From Jejuia sp047345485 (GTDB lineage: Bacteria; Bacteroidota; Bacteroidia; Flavobacteriales; Flavobacteriaceae), in NCBI RefSeq assembly GCF_047345485.1, contig NZ_JBLFEN010000003.1, positions 372,001-436,000 of the forward strand: a stretch of DNA of 64,000 nt. Direction: 5' to 3'. Below the pieces are notes generated by a model. It was not told where the DNA came from and ran no database searches. It saw nothing but the letters and a program-made list of their open reading frames with translations. This document shows positions 1-9,746 of this stretch, piece by piece. How positions within the stretch are numbered: position 1 is the first letter of the stretch; each line of letters opens with the position of its first letter. Both the position numbers and the translations under genes were made by a program.

Positions 1-2373
1 GAGGTTAAGAGGGGCTATTACATTGGTGCAAATCGTTGTAAACACCACAATGCTTATCGAGCTTAAAGGCATTAAAATAGCAGCAATAACTGGTGCTAAC
101 TGCCCTGTAACTGCAAAATATAAGCCTATGCTGTTATAGATAAACGATAGTAAAAAACTCCACTTTATTATTTTAATAGCCGCTTTTGAAGCTTTAATAA
201 AATGGTATAATTGGTTAAATTTTGAAGCATCTAAAATCGCATCACATGCAGGTGAAAATACATTTACATTCTCTGAAATTGCAATACCAACATCACTCTG
301 TGCCAAAGCACCAGCATCGTTTAAACCGTCACCAATCATCAAAACCTTAGCACCATCATTTTGATGATGTTTTATGTATTCCAGCTTATCCTCAGGTTTC
401 TGATTAAAAAATAATTTCGTTTTAGCAGGTAGTAGTTTGGTTAAGTTTTCTTTTTCTCCAGCATTATCTCCTGAGAGAATCACCAAATCAAACTGAGGTT
501 TCAATTGGTTAAACAACTTCGAGAGTCCTTTTCTATAGGTATTATAAAATGTAAATTTTCCTTTATAGGTATTATTTGTACTCACATAAACTGCCGTGTT
601 TAAACTAGCTGTTTCAGTAGAGTAACCTACAAAAGGCGCAGAACCAATTTTTATAGAATTTTTATTATGTTTAGCAGCAATACCCTTCCCGATGTATTCT
701 TCATAATCATCTAAAGTTAAGATGTTATTATCTTCTAAGATAGCGTAAAGCGATCTACTTAAAGGATGATTAGAATTACGTAGCGTACTTTTCAATAAGT
801 CTTCTTCATTATCTGAAAGTTGAGCACCATCATAATCAATGGCCGTTTCCTTATTAGCAGTAATTGTTCCTGTTTTATCAAAAATTATAGTATCAATAGT
901 AGCAAGTTGCTCAATAACGGAGGTGTTTTTAGCATAAAATTTTAATTTACCAAAAATGCGTAATACGTTTCCAAATGTAAAAGGTGCAGCCAAAGCAATT
1001 GCGCATGGGCACGCAATAATAAGTACCGATGTAAATACATTTAATGCTTTAGACGAATCTTTAAATAACCAGAAGGATGTTGCAACAATAGCTATACTGA
1101 GTATTGTAACTGTAAATTTTTTACTTATGCCATTTGTTATAGTGGTAAAGCCATCTTCTTTGTTTTTACTAAACACATCGTTGCTCCACAATTGGGTAAG
1201 GTAACTTTGTTCAACCGTTTTTAAAACATCAACTTCTATACTACCATCTAGTTGTTTTCCACCGGCAAAAAGTTTATCACCAGATTGTTTTGTTACGGCT
1301 TTAGACTCTCCAGTTACAAAACTATAATCAATATGTGCATTACCTTTAATTAAAATACAATCTACAGGAATTAATTCTTCATTTCTAATTAAAAGTCTAT
1401 CTCCCTTCTTAATATCATAAACCTGAATAGATTCTTCTTTATTATCAGAAGATATTTTCGTGATACCAATGGGGAAATACGATTTGTAATCCCTTTCAAA
1501 AGACAAGAAATTATACGTTTTTTGTTGAAAAAACTTCCCAAGCAGTAAAAAGAAAATAAGCCCAGATAAACTATCAAAAAAACCTGTGCCAGTATTAAAA
1601 ATAATTTCAGCTGTACTTCTTATAAATAATACAGCAACCCCAAGCGCTATAGGCACATCAATATTTAAAAGCTTTGTTTTTAGACCTTTGTAGGCTGATA
1701 TAAAATAATCTTTAGCACAATAAAACACCACAGGTAGAGAAAATGCGAACATTAACCATCTAAAAATTGGTGCATATTGTTCAATCCAAAACCCATTAAC
1801 TTGAAAATACTCAGGGAATGATAAAAACATAATATTCCCAAAAGCAAAACCAGCAACGCCTAACTTATAAATAAGTGAACGGTCTACATTTTTTTTGCCT
1901 ACACTAAAATCATCTAAACTAATAAAGGGTTCATAACCAATACTGCTTAGTAATTGCACTAATTCTTTTAAAGAATAAGATTCAGTACTATAGTTTACAC
2001 GTACTGTTTTCTTCCCAAAATTAACGATAGATGAACTAATACTAGGATATAGTTTATTCAAATTTTCTAAAATCCAAATACAAGAACTACAATGTATATG
2101 CGGAATGTATAAGGTTACAATTTGCGTATTTTCATCGTTAAACTCTAAAAGGCTTTCAACAATTTTTGCATTATCTAAAAAGTTATATTTACCTTCTATT
2201 TCCTTAGGAGTTGCACCAGGTGCTTGCTGTAAATCATAATAACATGTTAAGTCGTTCTCAGAGAAAATTTGGTATACAGTTTTACAACCGTTACAACAAA
2301 ACGATTTTTTATCATAAATAATTTCGGTAGATGATGCATCTAACCCACAGTGGAAACATGGTTTTATTCCCAT
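1..2373 (-). CDS. ccoI: Copper-translocating P-type ATPase, CcoI/FixI type (3' end beyond window)
   Basis: Read by translating the minus strand: the frame is open from the ATG at 2373 to base 1 (791 codons, no stop), so the C-terminus lies just outside. In order: an N-terminal cysteine-rich metal-binding domain (CFHC near residue 6, CCNGC near 26), an HMA-type site CSSC near 95-98, transmembrane helices, the TGES actuator motif, the copper signature CPC near 455-457, the phosphorylation motif DKTGT with Asp near 499, and the hinge GDGLND. The extra N-terminal cysteine domain is typical of CcoI/FixI pumps, which supply copper for cbb3 oxidase assembly, rather than CopA. The gene is divergent from a Crp/Fnr regulator, a common neighbour of cco genes, and a Crp/Fnr-like box sits upstream. 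ccoS/ccoN would be expected beyond the left edge; that is inference. P1B ATPase is certain, the CcoI role likely. Confidence 0.88.
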   Translation of the reverse strand, partial: MGIKPCFHCGLDASSTEIIYDKKSFCCNGCKTVYQIFSENDLTCYYDLQQAPGATPKEIEGKYNFLDNAKIVESLLEFNDENTQIVTLYIPHIHCSSCIWILENLNKLYPSISSSIVNFGKKTVRVNYSTESYSLKELVQLLSSIGYEPFISLDDFSVGKKNVDRSLIYKLGVAGFAFGNIMFLSFPEYFQVNGFWIEQYAPIFRWLMFAFSLPVVFYCAKDYFISAYKGLKTKLLNIDVPIALGVAVLFIRSTAEIIFNTGTGFFDSLSGLIFFLLLGKFFQQKTYNFLSFERDYKSYFPIGITKISSDNKEESIQVYDIKKGDRLLIRNEELIPVDCILIKGNAHIDYSFVTGESKAVTKQSGDKLFAGGKQLDGSIEVDVLKTVEQSYLTQLWSNDVFSKNKEDGFTTITNGISKKFTVTILSIAIVATSFWLFKDSSKALNVFTSVLIIACPCAIALAAPFTFGNVLRIFGKLKFYAKNTSVIEQLATIDTIIFDKTGTITANKETAIDYDGAQLSDNEEDLLKSTLRNSNHPLSRSLYAILEDNNILTLDDYEEYIGKGIAAKHNKNSIKIGSAPFVGYSTETASLNTAVYVSTNNTYKGKFTFYNTYRKGLSKLFNQLKPQFDLVILSGDNAGEKENLTKLLPAKTKLFFNQKPEDKLEYIKHHQNDGAKVLMIGDGLNDAGALAQSDVGIAISENVNVFSPACDAILDASKFNQLYHFIKASKAAIKIIKWSFLLSFIYNSIGLYFAVTGQLAPVIAAILMPLSSISIVVFTTICTNVIAPLNL

Positions 2374-2399
2374 AATATTTGCTCTATTTATACCTCTAA

Positions 2400-2443
2400 C
2401 AAAAGTCAAAAAACAACTGTGTTTTATATATGATATTTGTCAT
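2400..2443 (-). promoter_or_regulatory. Crp/Fnr-type box and -7 element of the ccoI-like gene
   Basis: Bases 2431-2442 are TGA-N6-TCA inside ATGATATTTGTCAT (2430-2443), the half-site layout shared by CRP and FNR. On the minus strand a -7-like GACTTTTG (complement of 2400-2407) matches five of six fixed positions of TAnnTTTG. The box centre (2436.5) is 36.5 bp from the last base of the -7 box, the same distance as at pflB. The predicted start near 2393 gives a leader of about 20 nt. The box also lies 40 bp upstream of the regulator's own start, so autoregulation is possible. Binding is inferred. Confidence 0.5.
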
Positions 2444-2482
2444 GTTTTGTTTAATTTTAGCAATACAAACAAATTACAACAG

Positions 2483-3160
2483 ATGAGTAAGTGTGAACAA
2501 TGTATCATAAAGCAGTTTAATGCGCTTAAATCCTTAACAAAAGATGAATTGGTTCGTATTTCTACATGTAAAACATCCAAAATCATAAAGAAGGGCGAAG
2601 TTATTTTTGATGAGGGCGAAACAATAAACGGTGTCTATTGTGTTAAGGACGGTATTTGTAAATTAACAAAGCTTAGTGAAAACGGAAAAGACCAGATTGT
2701 AAAAATGGTGGTTAAGGGTGAGCTTATTGGGCAACGTTCTTTAGTATCTAACGAGAGTTCTAATCTTCAAGCTACTGCTTTAAGCGACATGGAAGTTTGT
2801 TTTATACCAAAAAGTGAAATTATTTTAGATTTGGAAAAAAACCCAAAGTTTACTCTAGATATGTTGAAAGATATGGCGCACGATTTAAAAGATGCCGACG
2901 ATGTAATTGTAGACATGGCTCAAAAATCGGTAAAACAACGTTTAGCAGAAACTTTAATTTATGTAGAAAAGAATTTTGGTACAAACCCTGACGGTACCAT
3001 CAGTTTAATACTCTCAAGAGAAGATTATGCCAATATTGTTGGTACTGCAACTGAATCTGCAATTCGGGTGCTATCTTCATTTAAAAAAGAAGGACTAATT
3101 TCTACTACAGGAAAATCTATTAAAATTGAAGATTTAAACGGTTTACGTCGTGTAGAATAA
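2483..3160 (+). CDS. Crp/Fnr family transcriptional regulator
   Basis: A 225-residue one-component regulator with an N-terminal cyclic-nucleotide-binding-like beta-barrel (about residues 20-130), a dimerisation helix and a C-terminal winged helix-turn-helix (about 150-225). An open frame extends upstream to an ATG at 2447, but I choose 2483 because the product then begins MSKCEQC, the usual N-terminus of this group, and 2447 lies just beside the putative operator. The N-terminus has Cys4 and Cys7 but no third cysteine nearby to complete an E. coli FNR-like cluster; Cys29 and later cysteines could contribute, so oxygen sensing by a 4Fe-4S cluster is uncertain. In the recognition helix Glu191 and Arg195 are present, the two residues CRP and FNR use on TGA half-sites, agreeing with the TGA-N6-TCA boxes at 2431 and 22985. 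It is divergent from the copper ATPase. Confidence 0.85.
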   Translation: MSKCEQCIIKQFNALKSLTKDELVRISTCKTSKIIKKGEVIFDEGETINGVYCVKDGICKLTKLSENGKDQIVKMVVKGELIGQRSLVSNESSNLQATALSDMEVCFIPKSEIILDLEKNPKFTLDMLKDMAHDLKDADDVIVDMAQKSVKQRLAETLIYVEKNFGTNPDGTISLILSREDYANIVGTATESAIRVLSSFKKEGLISTTGKSIKIEDLNGLRRVE

Positions 3161-3248
3161 TACCTATTTATTAAAGATGTTAAAGAATAGATAAATCCAA
3201 TAGTGCTCTCTGTTTTTTTATTTTAAAAAGTAGTATTTTTATGCTGCT

Positions 3249-4376
3249 ATGAAAAACAACAAAGCTTTTAGAAAAGGTTTCGTTTTTAAAAAATACGAAG
3301 CGCCCAACAAATCACCTTTTGATACACTTTTTGAGATTTTTAAAGAACTCATTACTCACACTTCTGGTGATTTTGATGAGGCTATCAATTGGTTGCGAGA
3401 ATTAGATAAAGAATATAAACTAACAACCGCAGAATATACAATTGAAGATTTTATTGAAGATTTAAAGAAAAAAGGCTATTTGAAAGAGGAAATAGATCCT
3501 GATGGTAACGGCTCTCTAGCTATTACAGCAAAGACTGAGCGTGCTATACGCCAACAAGCTCTAGATCATATTTTTGGAAAAATAAAACGCAGCGGCCAAG
3601 GCAATCATAAAAGTAAAAGCCCAGGACTTGGCGACGAGCATACAGGAGATTTTAGAAATTACCAGTTTGGTGATGCATTAGATAGGGTTTCTATGACAGA
3701 AAGTTTAAAAAATGCGCAGATAAATCATGGGATATCAGATTTCACACTTTCAGAAGATGATTTAGTAGTTGAAGAAACGTTGCATAAATCTCAAATGAGT
3801 ACAGTGCTCATGATTGATATAAGCCACAGTATGATATTATATGGAGAAGACCGTATAACACCAGCTAAAAAAGTAGCTATGGCTTTGGCAGAATTAATAA
3901 CATCCCGTTATCCAAAAGACACTTTAGATATTTTAGTTTTTGGTAACGATGCGTGGCAAATAGAGATTAAAGATTTACCTTATTTAAAGGTTGGGCCTTA
4001 TCATACCAATACTGTAGCTGGTTTACAGTTAGCTATGGATTTATTGAGAAGAAAACGAAATACCAATAAACAAATTTTTATGATTACTGATGGTAAACCA
4101 AGTTGTTTACGTTTACCAGATGGCCAATATTATAAAAACAGTAATGGGTTAGATAAACATATTGTAAACAAATGTTACGCTATGGCGCAACAAGCAAGAC
4201 GTTTACATATACCAATTACTACGTTTATGATAGCTCAAGATAGTTATTTAATGCAGTTTGTTAGAGAGTTTACTCATGCAAATCAGGGAAAAGCATTTTA
4301 TACAGGACTTAAAGGACTTGGAGAAATGATTTTTGAAGATTACGAGACCAATAGAAAAAAGAGAATTAGAGGATAA
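3249..4376 (+). CDS. VWA domain-containing protein
   Basis: A 375-residue cytoplasmic protein without signal peptide. The C-terminal half is a von Willebrand factor A domain: the MIDAS motif DISHS lies near residues 190-194 with the supporting ITDGKPS around 280. The N-terminal half is helical and charged. The start is the ATG at 3249; the ATG at 3241 is out of frame and hits a stop at once. It is followed 75 bp later by a MoxR/magnesium-chelatase-like AAA ATPase, and VWA plus MoxR-type ATPase pairs form chaperone-like complexes that remodel or insert cofactors into client proteins. The client is unknown; nearby metal and respiration genes are only a hint. Family confident, role open. Confidence 0.8.
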   Translation: MKNNKAFRKGFVFKKYEAPNKSPFDTLFEIFKELITHTSGDFDEAINWLRELDKEYKLTTAEYTIEDFIEDLKKKGYLKEEIDPDGNGSLAITAKTERAIRQQALDHIFGKIKRSGQGNHKSKSPGLGDEHTGDFRNYQFGDALDRVSMTESLKNAQINHGISDFTLSEDDLVVEETLHKSQMSTVLMIDISHSMILYGEDRITPAKKVAMALAELITSRYPKDTLDILVFGNDAWQIEIKDLPYLKVGPYHTNTVAGLQLAMDLLRRKRNTNKQIFMITDGKPSCLRLPDGQYYKNSNGLDKHIVNKCYAMAQQARRLHIPITTFMIAQDSYLMQFVREFTHANQGKAFYTGLKGLGEMIFEDYETNRKKRIRG

Positions 4377-4383
4377 TTAATAA

Positions 4384-4424
4384 GCTGTTAGCATTTAATT
4401 TTTAACACAAGGTTTGCTAACAGC
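4384..4424. repeat. 10-bp inverted repeat between the VWA and AAA genes
   Basis: GCTGTTAGCA (4384-4393) and its exact complement TGCTAACAGC (4415-4424) flank a 21-nt AT-rich loop. There is no T-run after it, so it is not a standard terminator. It could be an mRNA hairpin adjusting expression between the two genes. Confidence 0.6.
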
Positions 4425-4451
4425 CAAAGGCAAATAGCCAAAAGCTATAAC

Positions 4452-5918
4452 ATGAAAATAGAAAATATAAAAACACTAGGAGAATTAAAACAATCAGGTT
4501 ACAAAAGCAAATCTATAAAAGATGAGTTGAGAGATAATTTGATACTTAAAATCAAAAATGGCGACACTACGTTTGAAGGTGTTCATGGTTATGAAAACAC
4601 TGTGATACCTGAGATTGAACGCGCTATTTTATCAAGGCATAACATTAATTTACTAGGTTTACGAGGGCAAGCTAAAACGCGTTTAGCCAGATTAATGCTG
4701 AATTTATTGGATGAATATATACCAGTAGTGGAAGGATCAGATGTTAATGACGATCCTTTAAATCCCATTTCTAGATTTGCTATTGAATTGATTAAAGATA
4801 AAAGTGATAGTACTCCAATTTCGTGGTTGCACAGAAGCGAACGTTTTGCTGAAAAATTAGCAACGCCAGACGTAACTGTGGCTGATATTATTGGTGATGT
4901 TGATCCCATAAAGGCAGCTAATTTAAAGTTGAGCTATGCAGACGATCGCGTAATTCATTACGGAATGATACCAAGAGCAAACCGTTGTATTTTTGTAATT
5001 AACGAACTACCAGATTTACAAGCTCGTATTCAAGTAGCATTATTCAATATTTTGCAAGAAGGTGATATACAAATCAGAGGGTTTAAAGTGCGTCTACCTT
5101 TAGATATTCAATTTTTATTCACGGCAAATCCAGAGGATTACACCAATAGAGGAAGTATTGTAACGCCTTTAAAAGATAGAATAGGGTCTCAAATTTTAAC
5201 ACATTACCCTGAGGATATTGAAACTGCACGATTAATTACCGAGCAAGAAGCTAATTTGGTAGAAGGACAAAAAAATAATATTAAAGTGCCAAATTTGGCA
5301 AAGGATTTGTTAGAACAAATTGTTTTTGAGGCAAGAGAAAGTGAATATATTGATGCAAAATCTGGTGTGAGTGCTAGATTAAGCATTACAGCTTTCGAAA
5401 ATTTATTAAGTACTGCTGAAAGACGCGCTTTATTAACAGGAGACGAAACAACAACCTTACGTTTAAGTGATTTTATCGGAATTATTCCAGCTATTACGGG
5501 GAAAGTAGAGTTGGTGTATGAGGGAGAACAAGAAGGTGCTGCTGTAGTGGCTTATAACTTAATAGGAGAAGCGGTAAAAAGTTTATTTGAAGAATTTTTT
5601 CCTAAGATTGAAAAACTAAAAAAGCAAGATGAAGAAACTGCTTATGATGATATTGTATCTTGGTTTTTTAATCAAAAGGAAGGTTTTGAATTATCAGACG
5701 ATCTTAGAGATAAAGAATATAAAAATATGCTAAATGGCATATCACCACTAGATGATTTACTAGCAGAGTATCAACCAAACCTAAAAAAAGAGGATAGTTA
5801 TTTTGTTAAAGAGTTCGTGCTTTGGGCATTGGCTGAATATAAGCAGTTAAGTAAACATCGTTTTTCTGAAGGCATACAATTTAAAGATCCTTATGGTAGT
5901 TTTATAAGCGGTATTTAA
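4452..5918 (+). CDS. MoxR/magnesium-chelatase-like AAA+ ATPase
   Basis: A 488-residue AAA+ ATPase. Walker A is GLRGQAKT near residues 69-76. The Walker B strand reads IFVINEL where the family normally has Asp-Glu, so the first acidic residue is Asn here. A sensor-1 region (FTANPEDYTNRGS) and the arginine-rich LKDRIGSQ segment follow around 230-250. The C-terminal 200 residues are helical and family-specific. It resembles the ChlI/BchI and MoxR branch that works with VWA partners, and the preceding gene encodes such a partner, so the two probably form one complex. A strong terminator follows at 5943. The specific client is not deducible. Confidence 0.8.
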   Translation: MKIENIKTLGELKQSGYKSKSIKDELRDNLILKIKNGDTTFEGVHGYENTVIPEIERAILSRHNINLLGLRGQAKTRLARLMLNLLDEYIPVVEGSDVNDDPLNPISRFAIELIKDKSDSTPISWLHRSERFAEKLATPDVTVADIIGDVDPIKAANLKLSYADDRVIHYGMIPRANRCIFVINELPDLQARIQVALFNILQEGDIQIRGFKVRLPLDIQFLFTANPEDYTNRGSIVTPLKDRIGSQILTHYPEDIETARLITEQEANLVEGQKNNIKVPNLAKDLLEQIVFEARESEYIDAKSGVSARLSITAFENLLSTAERRALLTGDETTTLRLSDFIGIIPAITGKVELVYEGEQEGAAVVAYNLIGEAVKSLFEEFFPKIEKLKKQDEETAYDDIVSWFFNQKEGFELSDDLRDKEYKNMLNGISPLDDLLAEYQPNLKKEDSYFVKEFVLWALAEYKQLSKHRFSEGIQFKDPYGSFISGI

Positions 5919-5942
5919 AAAAACAGATAGTTTAAAATAGAG

Positions 5943-5981
5943 AAAAGTGCTGATTTGGTTATCCAGATTAGCACTTTTTTT
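5943..5981 (+). terminator. Rho-independent terminator after the AAA ATPase gene
   Basis: AAAAGTGCTGAT pairs with ATTAGCACTTTT (one G-U) and an inner TGG/CCA closes the loop; a run of seven T ends at 5981. It ends the VWA-AAA operon before the sucrose genes. Confidence 0.85.
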
Positions 5982-6175
5982 ATTTAAATAAGGTAATTTA
6001 TTAAATGTATAATCTTTAAAATTGTAATACAAATGTTTGTGAATTCTTAGTAAGCTACTCTTTATTTAACACTTTACAAATACAAGTAAAATTTGCTGAT
6101 TTTAGCTTGTTTTTGACGATTTTATGCGTTATTTTCTTCAAAAATCATTAAAAATTCAAAATTTAAAACTTTTTT

Positions 6176-8266
6176 ATGAGTAAAACAGAAGATAAAAATC
6201 ACCCAGATATAAAACTTCTTTCTTTCGACATTGATAACACACTAATAGATTTTCATACTTACAAAAGTAATTTTAAAACCGTTTGGCAAAACTATAAACC
6301 AAATGGTGTTTTACTAACATATAATACAGGTCGATTAATTGATGATGTTCTTAATTTAATCGAAAAGCGAATACTGCCTGAGCCTGATTATATTATTTCT
6401 GGTGTAGGAACCCACATTTATAATTACAAAGATAAAAGCATAGTTAAAGAATTCAATGATGTACTTGATGAGGGATGGGATTTAGAGTTAGTTGAAAATG
6501 TTATAAAAAGTATAGCACACCCTATAAGTGAACAGCCCTCTAAATTTCAACATGCTTATAAAAGAAGTTACTTTTTTCATGACGCTACACCAGAATTAGT
6601 AGCTAGTGTAGAGCAGGATTTTACAGAGGCTAATATGCATATTAATGTAGTATATTCTGGTAACAAATTCTTAGACATACTTCCAAAATTTGCCAATAAA
6701 GCTAATGCATTACAATGGTTAATTAAAAAAATTAATATTACGCCAGAGGAGGTTTTGGTAGCTGGAGATAGTGGTAACGATTCTGCAATGTTTGATTTAA
6801 AAAATATAAAAGGTATAGTAGTTGCCAATGCGCACGAGGAGCTATATCAATATACTAAGCACCGACAGGTTTACCATACTGAAAATGAAATGAGTGATGG
6901 TGTTATTGAAGGACTTGTATATTATAAAGTATTACCCGAAGAAGCTAAAGTAACTGCAAATTATGATCACAAAGAGGACTTTTTTATTAAACAAGAGTTA
7001 AGCAACATAGCTTCTGAAGATGAGGATGAAAAAATAGCAATGATTAAAGAAGGCTATGAAAAAGCTATAGAGGCCCTTAAAAAAAATATTACACCCCTAG
7101 GATTTTCTGCATGTTCTATAAAAGATAACGTTGCCCATGGTACAGACGAAAATTATTATAGTGTATGGGCTAGAGATGGTGCCATTACAGTTATAGGTGC
7201 TTTACCTTTAATAAAAGAAGATAAAGAAATTCACCAATGTGCAAGACAAACGCTGGTTACTTTATTTGAGCATATTTCGAGAAACGGACAAATACCATCA
7301 AATGTTAGAATTAAAGATAATATTCCTGATTACTCAGGGGTAGGAGGTATTTGTTCTATAGATAGTGGTATTTGGGTGGTTATAGCTTTTTACGAATATG
7401 TTAATATTACTAAAGATATTAAGTTTTTAAGAGAATACATTTCAGACATAAAAGAAACCATGCGATGGTTAGGAGCTCACGATAGTAATAATGATGCACT
7501 TTTAGAAATACCAGAAGCTGGTGACTGGACAGATTTATTTGGCAGAAGTTATAATATTCTATATGATGAAATTTTATGGTACCGCTCTAATGTATGTTTT
7601 GGTAGAATGCTAGAGATGTTAGGAGATCATGAACAAGCAGGTGAATACATTAGATGGTCTCAAGTTATTAAAAAAGAGATTTTACAAAACTTTTGGCCTT
7701 CTACGCAGCAAAAATTATTTCAATCTGTATCTTTTGCCGAAAAACAATTTACACTAGGCGATACCTCATATTTAATTGCACAAACAACACCTTTTGATTT
7801 TAGTTGGCGCTGTGATACTTTAGGTAATATTCTCGCATTTTTACACGGTACTATTGATGCTGAAAAAGCGCACCAAACCTTTAAATTTATGTTAGGTGTG
7901 GGGGTTAACGATCCTTTTCCAGTGGCTAATGTGTATCCAGTAGTAAGTCCTGGCGATCCAGATTGGAGACCTTATTATACAGTTAATTTGCTAAATCTTC
8001 CAAATCACTATCATAACGGTGGTATTTGGCCGTTTGTAGGTGGTTTTTGGGTAAAGTTTGTTAATAAATTAGGCCTAAAAGATATTGCTATTGCAGAGTT
8101 ATATAAACTAGCATTGATAAATAAAGAGGGAATTAACGAAGAATGGGAATTTAACGAATGGGCGCATGGAACCACAGGGAAACCAATGGGTAAAGCGTAT
8201 CAGGCATGGTCTGCAGCTCAATACATATCTGCGTGTCATGATTTAAAAATAATTAAAAATAAATAA
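6176..8266 (+). CDS. Sucrose-phosphate phosphatase fused to a six-hairpin glycosidase
   Basis: A 696-residue fusion. Residues 1-260 are a HAD-IIB phosphatase close to plant and cyanobacterial sucrose-6-phosphate phosphatase: DIDNT nucleophile motif near residue 18, the VVYSG and LDILP segments near 160-170, and GDSGND near 200. Residues 280-696 form an (alpha/alpha)6 glycosidase-like domain with SVWARDGA near 330, EAGDWTDLFGR near 450, NHYHNGGIWPF near 610 and GKPMGKAYQAWS near the end; these recall amylo-alpha-1,6-glucosidase (GDE_C) and partly GH100 neutral invertase. With the synthase-type glycosyltransferase 12 bp downstream and a sugar kinase after it, I infer a chain that can both finish sucrose (or a related fructoside) and hydrolyse it. 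The phosphatase assignment is firm; the glycosidase substrate is inference. Confidence 0.78.
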   Translation: MSKTEDKNHPDIKLLSFDIDNTLIDFHTYKSNFKTVWQNYKPNGVLLTYNTGRLIDDVLNLIEKRILPEPDYIISGVGTHIYNYKDKSIVKEFNDVLDEGWDLELVENVIKSIAHPISEQPSKFQHAYKRSYFFHDATPELVASVEQDFTEANMHINVVYSGNKFLDILPKFANKANALQWLIKKINITPEEVLVAGDSGNDSAMFDLKNIKGIVVANAHEELYQYTKHRQVYHTENEMSDGVIEGLVYYKVLPEEAKVTANYDHKEDFFIKQELSNIASEDEDEKIAMIKEGYEKAIEALKKNITPLGFSACSIKDNVAHGTDENYYSVWARDGAITVIGALPLIKEDKEIHQCARQTLVTLFEHISRNGQIPSNVRIKDNIPDYSGVGGICSIDSGIWVVIAFYEYVNITKDIKFLREYISDIKETMRWLGAHDSNNDALLEIPEAGDWTDLFGRSYNILYDEILWYRSNVCFGRMLEMLGDHEQAGEYIRWSQVIKKEILQNFWPSTQQKLFQSVSFAEKQFTLGDTSYLIAQTTPFDFSWRCDTLGNILAFLHGTIDAEKAHQTFKFMLGVGVNDPFPVANVYPVVSPGDPDWRPYYTVNLLNLPNHYHNGGIWPFVGGFWVKFVNKLGLKDIAIAELYKLALINKEGINEEWEFNEWAHGTTGKPMGKAYQAWSAAQYISACHDLKIIKNK

Positions 8267-8278
8267 AAATAATAAACT

Positions 8279-9553
8279 ATGAAATCAATATTGATGATAT
8301 CCTTACATGGGTATGTAGGCGCAAATTCAGAAATAGGGCAACCAGATACAGGAGGACAAGTAGTTTATGTATTAGAGTTAGCTGAACGTTTTAGTAGACT
8401 AGGTAAAAAGGTAGATTTAGTAACACGACAATTTGAAGATCAGCCAGAATATGATATTGTAGATGAGAATTATAGTATTTGGCGTATTCCTTTTGGAGGA
8501 AAAGAGTTTATACGAAAAGAGGACATGCACGATCACCTTAAAAAGTTTGTTACTAACACTTTAGCAGCCATTGTTAAAGAAAGAAAAAAGTACGACGTTG
8601 TATACTCTCATTACTGGGATGCAGGTTGGGCTGGACAAAAAATAGCTGAAGAGTTAGGTATTTCTCATGTACACACGCCACATTCTTTAGGATGGTGGAA
8701 ACAGCACACCATGGGAAGTGATATGGATGAAAAAGAAATGGAGAATACCTACCGTTTTAAGGAGCGCATACGTAAAGAATATTTTGTGTACCAAATGTGT
8801 AACCACGTTATTGCAACTACTTTACCACAGGTAGATTTATTAACCCAACAATACGATGTACTTCCACGTAATTGTACCATGATACCTCCTGGAATTGATG
8901 AAAATAGATTTTATCCAGTGCCTTCTAAAGAAAATGATAAGATAAGGGCTAAGTACGATATTCATCCTACAGATATTTTAGCATTAGGAAGAATGGCACA
9001 TAATAAAGGTTACGATTTATTGATTAAGGCGTTACCTACTGTTTTTGAATTATGCCCTGAAGCTCGATTAGTAGCGGCTATTGGAGGAGACTCTACCCAA
9101 GATAAACAAGGTATCAAAAAACTAAAAAAATTAGCTGCCGAATTAGGCGTGATGGATAAAATTAAATGGAAAAATTATATAGAGGATGACGATTTAGCAA
9201 ATGTGTATAGAGCGGCTAATATTTTTGTAATGCCATCAAGATACGAACCTTTTGGTATGGTAGCAATTGAAGCTATGGCATGCGGTACGCCAAGCGTTGT
9301 TACTGTTCATGGTGGATTGTGCGATTTAATAGATTTTGGCAATCAGTCATTATTTGCAGATCCGCATCGCCCAAAAGAGTTTGGTGCAATTATGGCAATG
9401 CCACTATTATATCCTAAATTACGAAATGAAATTTCTGTAGAAGGTGCTCGTTTTGCACGTCGTAATTTTGGTTGGACAGGTATTGCTAAACGTATGCTAC
9501 AAGTATTTAGAAATTCTATTAATCAACAAACGATGGAGTCTAATATTTATTAG
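8279..9553 (+). CDS. GT4 glycosyltransferase, sucrose-phosphate synthase type
   Basis: A 424-residue retaining GT-B glycosyltransferase. Near the N-terminus is the GQPDTGGQVVYVLELA acceptor-loop motif seen in sucrose-phosphate synthase, sucrose synthase and mannosylfructose-phosphate synthase. Further on are HTPHSLGWWK near 135, PPGIDENRFYP near 205, and the donor-site segment PSRYEPFGMVAIEAMACGTP near 320. It begins 12 bp after the phosphatase fusion, so the two are co-transcribed. Expected reaction: transfer of glucose (or mannose) from a nucleotide sugar to fructose-6-phosphate, the product being dephosphorylated by the upstream HAD domain. Sucrose versus mannosylfructose cannot be decided from sequence alone. 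Confidence 0.82.
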   Translation: MKSILMISLHGYVGANSEIGQPDTGGQVVYVLELAERFSRLGKKVDLVTRQFEDQPEYDIVDENYSIWRIPFGGKEFIRKEDMHDHLKKFVTNTLAAIVKERKKYDVVYSHYWDAGWAGQKIAEELGISHVHTPHSLGWWKQHTMGSDMDEKEMENTYRFKERIRKEYFVYQMCNHVIATTLPQVDLLTQQYDVLPRNCTMIPPGIDENRFYPVPSKENDKIRAKYDIHPTDILALGRMAHNKGYDLLIKALPTVFELCPEARLVAAIGGDSTQDKQGIKKLKKLAAELGVMDKIKWKNYIEDDDLANVYRAANIFVMPSRYEPFGMVAIEAMACGTPSVVTVHGGLCDLIDFGNQSLFADPHRPKEFGAIMAMPLLYPKLRNEISVEGARFARRNFGWTGIAKRMLQVFRNSINQQTMESNIY

Positions 9554-9746
9554 TGGAACTCAATTTTGAAAAGTTACAAAGCAACTCATTAAAATTTTAA
9601 GTTAAATTAACCCCGCTTTTATAGCGAGATTTTAAGTTTGATAACCCAATGCGGTCTATTTAGTTTAAGAATTATAATTGAGTAAATCTATCAGGTTTTT
9701 AAAAATTGATAGGTCTTTATAAAAAAACAAAATCATTTTATTAAAC

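Noticed and set aside
956..1204. 82-codon plus-strand frame at the left end
   Set aside because: It is antisense to the CPC and phosphorylation-domain region of the copper ATPase, which is clearly coding on the minus strand.
9633..9640. TAAGTTTG as promoter of the sugar kinase gene
   Set aside because: Exact -7 match, but no TTG at the -33 distance and a leader of about 100 nt; mentioned in the gene entry but not listed as a promoter.
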